Shown here piece after piece: positions 1 to 10,377 of a stretch of DNA of 64,000 nt. A program made the position numbers and the translations under genes. The notes beneath the pieces were generated by a model. That model was not told where the DNA came from and did not search any database. It saw only the letters and a program-made list of their open reading frames with translations. Positions within the stretch are counted from its first letter, which is position 1. Each line of letters begins with the position of its first letter. Origin of the DNA: Ceratobasidium sp. AG-K (lineage: Eukaryota; Basidiomycota; Agaricomycetes; Cantharellales; Ceratobasidiaceae); the NCBI GenBank assembly GCA_037039685.1, contig JAWNGF010000010.1, forward strand, positions 1,860,001 to 1,924,000, read 5' to 3'.

Positions 1-1430
1 CTGGAGATAAAATCCACTTTAGCCAATACTCACAGGTCGGAAGTCAACATTTCCCGTTCGTTGGCTCTAGAGAACTGGTAGAGGGGTAACTCGTTATAGC
101 TCGGGAGATAGGAGTGCGAACCAACAAGCTTCGACACGAATACGTTGCACTGTGCTTATTCTCGAGAGGTGTGATTATTGAAGTAGCCCCAACAGAGGGG
201 AAAGCGACGTTGCAAGTGCATTTGCCAAGTTGATTCCAAGAGTTTACTAGCTGGTGCACCTCCCGTGACTATCTTGTCGGGGGCTAGCGAGCTTTTACTC
301 ATGAATTTGGTTATCATCGGGAATAGCACCCGGCCTTGTTGATATTATGGTATTGATCATTCACGTACTCGTTCTGCAGTATTATTTTATAATTCGTCTG
401 ATGGGCGCACACGCGCGTGAGAGCCCAGGAAGTTGCCTCATACCCAGCGTAGCATGCGAGTAACTAAGCTCAAGCGACCAACCAGTGGGGACATATAGTC
501 ATGTTCAGTCTGTATATATGCATAAATGCAAGACACTACCGGCACCCCGCTCATACTCCTGTTGCAGGTGTGGTGATATATACTACGCACGACAACACAC
601 GCAGCCCTCAGGAGCTGGGGGGTCGTTTGACCTGATTGCGGTGGTCTGAGTGGTTTAGTACGTGATAAAATACCTCGAGCGAGTCAGGGCGTAGAGGGAG
701 AGAGGTATGGGAAGGCGAATGGCCGTTTAGGTAGATATAATGAGGGTGACATATTCCAAGAATAGTAAGTGGAGTGTTGTCGAGACTTGGAGGCAATTGT
801 GAGCAAAATGGTCGTTGCTCTGGGGAGTGGCTACTCAGCTTTAAGACGTGGCGTAGTTGAGACGTGAGACGAAGCCTATGAACATGGCTGGGTGCCAGAG
901 ATGGCTTTCCAGACTTGGAAGCAAAAGTCGTTGATACTGCAGAGTCCCGGGCATTGTTTGTGCGTGCATCCCTAGCACTGCCACCATGCCAGCATGACGT
1001 TTCTTTTCAGTAGGCGCCACTAGGGGAAAGACGCTAGCTCGAGATTTCTTAATATCGGCTAAACGACACGGATGGATCTAGCATACCTAGCACGACTCAC
1101 GCGTTTCGCGATTCTATGATTTGGCCGTCCGAAATAGTATTGATACTTCTTAGCTCCTGCTCGTGTTGTGACGAGGCTCTTTGTTTGCGACCGTCACCCT
1201 CTGGCCGCTTGGACCTTGGCCTCAACTTGGGCCGTGTCCTTGTTCTTCCTGGTTTTTGGAGCGGGCTGTTAAAAGTCGAAGAAAATAGGTATGTTCCAGA
1301 TATTTACGCCTACGCCTCTACTCACGAGATCATAGCTGCACGTCGTAAATCTAGTACGCGCCGACCTAGGGTTTCCGCCCCGTCTAAGTCACAAATCAGT
1401 GCAGACAAACCAAGTACCACCACTGCAGTC
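1..1430. other. No gene recognised
   Basis: No reading frame here has recognisable domain content, and I saw no repeat or RNA gene. The open frame at 1116-1556 looks like chance: only its last part overlaps the decayed N-terminal region of the kinase pseudogene that follows, and in another frame. Confidence 0.5.
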
Positions 1431-1439
1431 CTTAACGAG

Positions 1440-4109
1440 TCTCCGACCTCAGCAGCCGCGAGAGCCCCCCCCCTGCTTCGTCTGCTCGACCTAAATCCAC
1501 CTCTCCCAGCAATCCACCCCCTACTCCTACTCGCCGACACCCCTTCAAAAGCCTAAAAAAATACCTCTATTAAAGTAGGGAGCCACTCCAAAGGTCCCAC
1601 GACTTCATCTGTGAGTGCCGCTTCCTACGCACAAACCCGTCAGTCCGAACCGGCAGCGCCAGCACCAATGACGCAAGCTCAGCTGGACATCAACATCGAG
1701 TCAGAGATGCACAACACCATCTTCCACGACACAGGCTTTGTCGACCACTTCTTGACCAACAGATTGACTACGCTCAGTGCAGTCCTAGGCCACTGCCGTC
1801 AAAGTGAAGCGTACAACACTGGCGACGGGCGATGGGAGCTACCTGACCACATCGAAAACGAAGCAGCGCTCTATACTCCCATTCTCAAGGTCCGAAACAC
1901 GATCAAGCGTAGCGTCGATAGAGTTAGAAATCACGCACCTGGAGGCGACCACAGCTTTAACCTATTCTCCGACGACGACCCCGACAATGTCCCACTAAAG
2001 CCTGACTTTCGAGATCGACACTCCCGAACCGGCGATTTGGATGAAGCCGAAACCGCTGGCCTCAAGCCCGACATCGTTTTGTTCGACACCCACAAGGTCG
2101 AGCACTGGGAGACGGTGCGAATGGTGATTGAAATCAAGAAGCTGCCTAGCCATCACAAGGCAGCGGTGAAGCGGCTATCTTGATATGCCCGTGCGACCTT
2201 TGCACACCAGCTCCACCGCCGCCATTTGTTTGGACTGACAATCTGCGGCACTGAGGGAACATCTGTACTCTTTGACCGGGCCGGGATCTTGTATTCGCCA
2301 AGGATCGACATGAAGAGTCGGTTTGAAGACTTCACCAAGGCCTTTGCCTCTCTGCTTCTGCTCAACCGCACTGACGAGGGCTACGACGCGACGTTCGAGG
2401 CGGTACTAAACGAGAACCGTCGCCTAAAGTACTAGGTCAACCTGCCCATGTGCGCGACTCTGACGATCCCAGCAAGATGGAGACGCGCGCCAAAGCCAAT
2501 GGCAGGAGAAAGAGGGACGAAACAGATGAGATAGACGAGGCGGAAGATTTCGAGATCCAAGACTACGTGCTCAAGATTATCTGGCGCGACCCGGCCCGCG
2601 ACTCGGAGGGCGAGGTGATGCAGCGCTTCAAAGGAACATTTGGTCTAGCGCAGCATGTTTGGCATTCTGATGCCCCAGGGCAATGTCGCTGCCCTTCACC
2701 GGTCAAAGGGAAATGCTGGGCTCCTAGTTGTGTGGCATTGACTACCCAATGGGAGAAGATGGAGGTGTGTGACAACTTGCGGGACATCGCGATACCGGTA
2801 CCCATGGATGGCAATAATGTGAAAGAAAAAGGTTTGGATATGTTTTGATTTTCGCACGTCGCCCATATGAATGCTGACCCCATCATAGTTCAAGTGGACA
2901 CTACTCAGCATCAACCAGCGTTGAGTACACGGATGCACCGGATTTGCTCGTACATCCTCATGTCTAGTATTGGCGTGCCACCGTTGGAGGCAAATGATCC
3001 TTCGGAGTTTATGAATGCCGTGCTAGGCGCAATCCTATGTACGTGTACTACTTCCGTGGTACGTTCCGGGCAACTGATGATTTGCACATAAGGTATTGGC
3101 GACTGTTCAACATGGGAATCCCCCGTAGAGACATTAGCGATGGCAATGTCATGATGCTCAATGAGAAAGGGACATCTGGAGCAACCAATGACAACAAAAT
3201 AAGCAACAAGGAAGGGTGTGAAGGTCAACCAGAAGAACCCTGGCCAGTGGCATTGAGGGTGCACGAGCCTGTACTTGCCGAATCCGAGGATGCGCTGCAG
3301 AAGTATTGGACTAGACTCGGTCGTAATCCCACTGGAATGATTTCGGACTTTGACCTTCATGCAAAGCACACGCTCCTTTCGCCCCTGTAGGGTATAAATA
3401 GTACTCTGGACCGCGCCATCGAGCTGGCTACTGGAAACGTCCACAATCACACCAGTCCACCCGTTCAAGCTTCCTCGGCTACCACGTCTCCAGAAAGTAA
3501 GCGACGTAGGACGAATTAACGCCCAAGGTCTGTCCGCCCCGAGCCAAACCTCAACTATTCGTCCAGAGCCGGCGACTCATGCCCAGGACCGTCAGAAGAG
3601 AAAGATTGATTTTCGAACTGTAAGTATTTACGTTTTGGCTGACGGAATTTAGCTGAGTAGTGTTCCAAGGAACACCATCATTCATGTCCATTCGCGTTTC
3701 ACGTACCAAACCCGGAACGGCATACCATCACAGCTACCTAGATGATTTGGAATCCTTTTTTTGGTTAATATTTTGGTCTGTCGCGGCTCATCGTGATCAT
3801 GATTCTCAACCTACATCGGAGGAAGCGCAATACGTGCTTGACTGCATGAACAACCACAGCCTTCAATTGATGGCCGATTGGAAACGGAGCCAGCTTCTTC
3901 AATGCGGAACCATCGCTGAGGAAATACAGGACACTCTCCAGTTGTTGCAGAACAAATGGGCCTCTGCTTCTATTTTTCATCAGGTTATTCTTGGTCTGGG
4001 CGAGTTCTTTTTTGAGGTTGACCGTCGAATGATTCCAAGAGATGCTCCACCCGCGTCCGCGTTTTCTCGCGTCGTTGAAACAATTATGAACGCATTGGGT
4101 ATTGCGTAA
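1440..4109 (+). pseudogene. Decayed FunK1-type fungal protein kinase
   Basis: Pieces of a fungal-specific FunK1 kinase can be followed across this stretch in several frames. The N-terminal part (1611-2183) has the segment around LSAVLGHCRQ typical of the family, then an in-frame TGA at 2181-2183, and the same frame resumes with HLFGLTICGTEG. A TAG at 2433-2435 and a frame change follow, then a lobe containing YVLKIIWRDPARD and the catalytic-loop equivalent MGIPRRDISDGNVMML near 3110-3155, with ISDFDLHAKHT near 3340 in the place of the DFD/DFG motif and GTPSFMS plus DDLESFFWLIFW near 3665-3775. Two short gaps at about 2831-2888 and 3038-3091 look like introns. The usual HRDIS is RRDIS. With at least two stops and one frame change this is very probably non-functional. 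Upstream Pro/Ser-rich sequence from about 1440 continues the N-terminus in yet another frame. FunK1 proteins are abundant in Agaricomycetes and their cellular roles are largely unknown. Confidence 0.8.
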
Positions 4110-4822
4110 AGGGGCTCACATATGTACATATATAATTTATCACCTTTTAAAAAAATTCGTGGACACTACTTTCGTGTGTATTGAGACTGGCGGTTGACTG
4201 AGCGTATTTGTATGCTCGGTTTGTCGTGTCATTACAATGACCGTATCCCATCCTCACACACCCATATATGCGTGCCAGCCCAGAGAACCTAGTCAACTTA
4301 ATCAAATCTTGAAGATGGGCATAGAAACTGATTTAGCCAAACGAAATAGGAAACAAGGTCAAGGCTAACGTACGGATTGACATAGCAGAACAAGAGCATG
4401 CATAGTCTCCATATCAGTTGCAGAGCGCCGGGGGCCAATCAGGTGTTGCTAACGCCGCCCGCAAAGCAACTAAAGACTCATTAACACTTCTCGACTTCTC
4501 GGACCTATATAGGTACCATACCGTTGACAATTTTTGTGACTTTAGATGTTTGAAACGGCGCTGGTGCTTGCTTGCCTCTATGGTTCGACTCGCGTTGTGA
4601 CAAATTTGTACAACTTGAACTTGAAGGCTCTTGTTTACAACCGTTGCGCTCTGGCCATTTAAAGCATACCTTGAGCTCAGGCTCCCGAATGCGGAACTTC
4701 CTTCGGGAGCATCACCATACGCGCCCCTATCAACCAAGACGGGATTTTCGGTAACCGAGACACCTCTCTAACCATGAAGAGCTGGATTTAGTGGATCCAA
4801 AACTCGCCGGTCAGAGCTTGGG
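4110..4822. other. No gene recognised
   Basis: Short open frames on both strands around 4414-4754 have no recognisable domains and overlap one another. I see nothing else of note before the second kinase relic. Confidence 0.5.
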
Positions 4823-4981
4823 ACCCCTAAGTCGAGGATACAAGCCGAGTTGGACGCCCACATCGAGTAGGAGCCGCGTGACACTACCGTCTAGGACACT
4901 CAGTTTATTAAGCTTTTCTTGACCGGCGATTCAAATGCGTTGGGCGTCGTGCTCGGACACTGTCGCAAGCCACCCCAATAA
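4823..4981 (+). pseudogene. Relic of a second FunK1 kinase, N-terminal fragment
   Basis: Reading from 4823 gives a stretch with two internal TAG codons that aligns with the N-terminal part of the kinase pseudogene upstream. It has QAELDAHIE against QLDINIE, then a block ending in NALGVVLGHCRK against TTLSAVLGHCRQ, and terminates at TAA 4979-4981. It is too broken to be expressed as a protein. It suggests a tandem or dispersed FunK1 duplication here. No catalytic motifs follow downstream. Confidence 0.6.
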
Positions 4982-5406
4982 AGCCGCCAAAAGCATAAGA
5001 AACAGGCAATCCACATTGCCTTGGGGGCGCATATAACTTGAAATGTTGAAACAGAGCTCGTCGATTGAGTCGATTGTCAGGAGTCACGACTGATTTGGGG
5101 AGATTAGTTCAATTAGCCTAGTACTTGTCAGCACTTGGCTCTATTTGTGGATATTGATCTACCGGCGCTGCCATGATCTCACCCACAGAAAATGTCACCA
5201 GCTTGCGATTCCTCAATATCTATCATAAAGGCCAACAAAATGACTTGACTAGAGCTTGTACCCTTCACTCGTATTTCTTACAGGAATCATTCGGACTACA
5301 ATTATATACTTATGATGGTAGAAATGCATAACATCTATGATAGACATCTCCAATTCATAAGAGAAGGGGACGGGGGCATCCGTTGATGGGTGCGAACATC
5401 CTTTGC

Positions 5407-6659
5407 TCAAATCGGATAGTCTCTTCGAGGGGAATGTTGCCGCAATGTTACACCTGCCTCTTGAAATATGTTCGCCGAAGCTTCGTCCCTAGAACACGCT
5501 AGGACTCGAACACTCTGGACACAAGCACATTACACTTACATGCTGTAACTTTTGTTATATACCACCTCGGTTACGCCCGACTGTACTATCTTGATCGTAC
5601 ATCGCAAACAAGGGCACCTACAAAGAGTTAGCAGTTCAACCCCTGAGTTAGAGTTGGACCGACGTGTTGCAGTATATCGTTGAGCCCTCCCCTACCCGAT
5701 CACGTCCAGCCTCGAGCAACGCGTTTTCTTCGGCGTGCAAGCACAAGCACGAGTCGTAGGCCTCCCCGCTTTTAGCTGTACCATTGCATCGTTTGCATCC
5801 ACCCTCGTTACAATTCAACAGGCCACGGGGCGTGCCGTTGTAGCTTCGAGATCTTCAGTCTCTAGGTTTAGATTTCTTTGGAGGGACGTACCCGGTCGAG
5901 ACAACTCGTTTGTTGCGCACCAATACCGCACCAACCCGACGTTTCATGCAATTGCACCGCAGAGACGCAAGCGATGCTAGAAGCTGAACCTGATCGACAA
6001 ATAACTCGACGAAGCAAGTGAATCAGCCTACCATAAAGTAGTCATCCCAGCCCGGCCGGACCCGTTCTGGACTGCGCAACGCCAGCGACTCGAGGTGCCG
6101 GTTAAACTCGTCTAGTGTAGGGAAAGTGTTCGCAACTGATACATGGGGTAGCGCTTGTAGAATGCTGTTCAATGGGTCGCGGCCTCCCAAGATAAGGGGA
6201 CCGAATCTTTCGATATCACTCTGCTGGATAAACTCCTCAAGTGAGAGTGTCGGCTGGGTTCCTCTATTTGTCCGATTAGTGTTATAGATTTATCCACATC
6301 AAATGAGCGCACCTCTGGCTGTATCGGTTCCATCGTGTAATTACAGGCGCGTCCACTGATACCAAAACGAAAAAAGGTCGCTGAGCACAGGCCCGAAGCG
6401 TCCTAAGATCTTTCAAGGATGAACAGACAAAGTCCTGGCGCCAGTTTTGTGTAACGTATCCCAGTAGAGTGTTGAAGTCATTGTATATGAACTCTTCGTT
6501 TGAGGCTTTTCCTACTAGGAAAGCGTTTGTTCCCCCCTTTTATATAATGAGCAACGACGTACAAGGGTCATAGTGTAGTTCCCGAAAACCAAGGCTTTGT
6601 AGGTAGATCTTGGCCGAGGACTTTCCAGAGCATTGAGTGCCGACTACACAGATAAGCAT
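5407..6659 (-). CDS. DCD1: Deoxycytidylate (dCMP) deaminase, seven exons
   Basis: The spliced product deaminates dCMP to dUMP, feeding thymidylate synthesis in the cytosol. Exons on the minus strand: 6563-6659, 6313-6514, 6032-6263, 5892-5983, 5664-5843, 5540-5617 and 5407-5488, which sum to 963 nt (320 residues plus stop) with every phase matching and introns of 46-51 bp. Residues 1-32 hold a P-loop-like GTQCSGKS, typical of the N-terminal kinase-like extension of fungal dCMP deaminases. Exon 3 ends with the conserved lead-in WDDYFM. Exon 4 carries NCMKRRVGAVLVR, exon 5 the zinc/catalytic HAEENALLEAG, and exon 6 the second zinc motif CPCLRC. The C-terminus resembles other family members (EASANIFQEAGVTLRQH). 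One donor (5663) is GTCGGT, unusual but still GT. It lies head-to-tail with TTI1, whose stop is 258 bp upstream of this start. Identification is firm; splice sites were read by eye. Confidence 0.93.
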
Positions 6660-6917
6660 AGTAACCCTTGACGATGTTACTCCCAGTGAAAGTCGGCAAT
6701 ACAACCGATGCGTGCGACTTGGCCGACAGAACAGAGGCGATCGGACCCCGAGGTAAATTAGGTTCGTCAATAAGTAACACATGAACAAACAAAGCGTGAT
6801 GCTGCACAGGACCAAAATGTCGTTGAGTTAGGCATCAATTTCGGCTCGCTCGACCTTGAGCTTGCATCCATGTCTCATACTGAGGCGGGCACCATGAGTT
6901 CCAGACTATTCACGGAT

Positions 6918-9900
6918 TCAATCAATTTCATTCAACACCAACGCAACATTCTCCTTCACATCCCACTCTTCCCTCAAAAACGCTGGCAAGCCCTCCTGCT
7001 CACCCACCCTCGGATCACCCCCACACGTCCCGGCTAGAACCAGCCATACGACATCTGGGTTTCGCTTTCCAACAGCTATATACACTTCGCGCGCGGCTTG
7101 CTGCACGTCTTGTCGCTCGCCCCATTCGTTTCGTTGTATGCGCGTCGAACCCGGTTTGGATGAGCCGATGAGGAATCGGCGGCAGAGGAGGAGCAAGTTC
7201 CAGACTGCGTCGTCGTTGGGTTCGACGTGGGTTGCGGCTCCGGCGAGGGTGTGTAAGATTGACAAGTGGAGATCCGACAGCGCCCGGGTCCATAGGATTC
7301 GTACCCACTTTGAACAGGACCAGGTCGAGTTGGTCGAATCAAAGACGTCTCGGCGTGCGTCTTGAGCATCTTTTCGAATTTCGGCCACACGTCCTCCCAT
7401 ACCCGCCTCGCCATGAAATCTCCCACCGACAGGACGAGTGATTCGACGAGCCTCGCAGCCGCGAGAACGACGAATGGTTCCTTGTCACCGAGCCTGTTGA
7501 GGATAAACGGCCAGGATGCATGAATGGTTGGGAGGAGGGCCGAGGCACGGAGGGTAGGCGCAGCGGTTGCGAGGAGGTGTAGGATTTGGGCACGGATGTA
7601 CGGCGAGGGGTGGGTGAGAAAGTATGTCCCCCGTGCGATGATTTGTCGTGTGAGCGTTTGCGAGGCGGGGAGTGGAGGTGGGTCGTCGGCTTCGGGCTGC
7701 GGTTCCTCTGCCTCGAGCGGTTTCGGCTCTTCGTCCTCCTCGATTGCTTTGCCCTTGCCCTTGAAATCAACATCTGCTTCCTCCTTTCCACGATTCTGAA
7801 ACCACTCGACAAACCTCTCCCACCGTCCCTCGTCTCCCTCATCGACATACACATCCTCCCGCTCACCCTCTCTCGCTTTCCCCTCGTCCTCTCTCCCCAC
7901 CACCGCAACCACCTCGGTCAAGACTCCAACGAGGGCATGCACAACAGCCGAGTATCCATGAAAGTCGTCGAGCCGGTCAAAGCATTCGTCTAGAACGTCC
8001 GTGGCGCGGTCGATGATCGCTCGTCCGATGAGGTTGATGAGCGTGCGGAGGACTTGGAGGGCTTGGATCGAGACGGAGATGGATGTATTCGTTGTCGTAT
8101 TGGGGGCGTTTGAATTATTGGTGTTGGTGGAAGTGGGTACGCCCAACGCCGCATACGTCGAAAACGCCGAAATGCGCCTGGCAACGGCCTCCAACGCATA
8201 ATCGAAATTCGCAAGCAGTAAATTAGACACCGAGGCGTATCCCAACCCATCTGATACCTCGACCAAGGCTGTATGCGCCGTCGACGCCAAGACCCCCGAG
8301 GGTGAGAGCAGCGACAACAGTAACGGGTACAGCGTGTACTGCAGAAGCGTGACGGACGGGTTGGTAGAGAGCGTAGAAGCGTAGATACTAGTCGTCGGAA
8401 CCGAAGTAGTCCAAGTCGCGAGCGCGAGATGGGACGTAGCGAGGAGTTGGAGCGAGAGCGAGGCATGTTGCAATTGCACCTCCCTCTTCCTAACCCAATT
8501 CACACCCGGCCTCGACTGCCCACCTCGATCCAACAAGGTCGTCAGGGGGTTCAAGCCCTTGACGTATTCAGCGACTTGCAACGTCTCGCCCTCTCCCTCT
8601 TCCACACGTTCCTCGAACCGGTCGTCCCACATCTCGGCCACGGTGCGTCCGATCCACCGTGCGGCTTTAGCGATTCTCCCCGCCTTGGAAGCGAGTACGC
8701 CCCGAAAGAGGTGTAAAGCGCACCAGAGCGCCGCGACGTGTGCTTCATCCCGTCCTGCCGTCCCGACTCCTACGAACCATTCGATCGCGAATAAGCCTTG
8801 ATCGGCAGACGCTTTCCCAAGCGCGATAAACACCTGTTGCACCTGCGCATGAACCTGCGGGTCGAGTCCAACGAGCGTCAGAGTGGGGTACGGCTGCGCC
8901 TCCACCAGCTTGTCTGACGTATGGGTAGGTTCGATGAGGCCCCTGACGTCTCCCAACAACACAATGCTGGGCGACTGAAATCGGAGTGCTGACGTGAGGG
9001 TCCGTCCCCATTTTTGGATCCCGGTGGCTAGGAGGGCTGTTTGTGGGAGTACGGAGCACGCCGAGACGAGTTGGCGTGCGAGGAGCGAGGCGGTGGGTTG
9101 GTGGGTGGTGTGAGTCTGTGTGGGAGGAGTGATAGGGCCCGGCTTGTTTGGGTTGCGATTGGGAGGGCGGGGGTTGAGCGGAGAGCTGTGAGGGCTTGGG
9201 TTGCGTCTGGTGGGGCTGTTGTGGGGGTTGAGAGTGCTGGGTATGCTAGTACGAGGAGGTGCGAGAGGAGGAGAGGTTGACTGGCTTCGAGTGTCCGGGC
9301 GCACGTTTGGATGAGAAAGGTGCAGAGTGCGACCAGCCCTTGCCGCGCAACAGGATTCGGATGCTCGACCAACAGCGACAGCGTGTTCAGTGCAATATGC
9401 AACTGGGCCGAAGTGGCTTTTAGCCACGCCAGCGAGCGTTCCTTGCTCCCACCCCCCTCTGGCACGAGTAGATCATCGAGCGAGCGGATATCGTGCAGGG
9501 CGCCATCGCGGGTGCACACTTCGTCGGAAATGGCGCGTGTGGTGATGGTACGCAGTAGATCGAGTGCGAGGTGGATGGATTCGGCGGGTGTGTGGGATAG
9601 GGCGGTGCGTGTTGTATTGGAGACTATGCCGGGGAGGATGAGGGGCGTGATTTCGTCTGGGATGTAGTCTCGAACCAAGACCAATAGGGTAGAGAGCGTT
9701 GTGGACTGGAGGGTGTGATTGGGCGAAGTGGTGTGTTCGAGTAGTACGTCGAGGGCTTTACCGACGACCGGGACGGTGGCTGCATGAAATCGGGGGTCCG
9801 TAGCGGGGCGAAGGAGAGCAGAGAGGACGAGTACGGCAGCGAGTGTGGTTTCCTCGTCGCGCTTGGATTGGACGACAGAGGTGGCGAGGACGACGAGCTG

Positions 9901-10215
9901 GTCCCATACTCTCTGCTCGGGGTCCCAGTGCTGGGCGAGGGCAGCCAAGACTAGCAGTATTTGCTCTAGGACATGATTGGGCTGATCTGGGATCGGGGTT
10001 AGTCTGAGAATGTGGGACAACGGAAAGAATGTGTATTCGACGAGGGCGGGGGTGAATGCGCCTGGGGGTGCGTCGCGCACTATTTGTGCAATGGCCTTGA
10101 GAGTGTCCACCGCGGATTCTTGGGTGTCCTAAGCAACGACGTACACAGGGGTTTAAGCTAATCAAGTCAGAACTTATCGGATGCTCGACGGATTAGGCAC
10201 CTTTAGAAACACCAT
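6918..10215 (-). CDS. TTI1: TTI1-like HEAT-repeat subunit of the TTT (Tel2-Tti1-Tti2) complex
   Basis: TTI1 works with Tel2 and Tti2 as a co-chaperone that stabilises PIKK kinases such as TOR and ATM/ATR relatives. The N-terminal part shows LVEYTFFPLSHILR, and the C-terminal part shows GDKEPFVVLAAARLVESL, VGDFMARRVWEDVWPKFEKM and, in a last segment, VQQAAREVYIAVGKR with WLVLAGT, matching the family order. I place the start at 10215 because a five-codon exon (10201-10215) spliced over 10129-10200 joins in frame to the long N-terminal frame; this exon is inference. The body (about 9120-7320) is in a different frame from the N-terminal part, with the switch near 9050-9115 in GGTG-rich DNA. No normal-sized intron fits there, so an indel is possible. 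The C-terminal segment (about 7290-6918) is in another frame again, and that splice was not resolved. An acidic linker lies near residue positions encoded at 7700-7880. Confidence 0.82.
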
Positions 10216-10377
10216 CGGTCGTGGCCGAAAATAGAAGGTAAGCGTCCCAACAGGGTGAATTGAATAAAAAGAGCCGGTTGTCCCCAGTTCACACGTCCCT
10301 CTCCCTCCACGATGCAACACGTCTTTTCGCTCGGGACCGTGTTCCGCGCCTCGCCGTTTGTAAACTACAACCACAAC
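10216..10377. promoter_or_regulatory. Divergent promoter region between TTI1 and the repeat-protein gene
   Basis: Only 162 bp separate the inferred TTI1 start (10215, minus) from the ATG at 10378 (plus), so the two genes very probably share a bidirectional promoter. I see no convincing TATA box. The assignment rests on spacing alone. Confidence 0.4.

Noticed and set aside
1116..1556. 146-codon frame as a separate gene
   Set aside because: There is no recognisable content, and its end overlaps the decayed N-terminus of the kinase pseudogene in another frame.
7339..8466. Arg/Ser-rich open frames overlapping TTI1
   Set aside because: They are alternative-frame shadows of the GC-rich TTI1 coding sequence.
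10312..10377. Upstream in-frame ATG for the repeat-protein gene
   Set aside because: It would add 22 residues without any family support and would shorten the shared promoter to under 100 bp. ATG 10378 starts directly before the patterned sequence.
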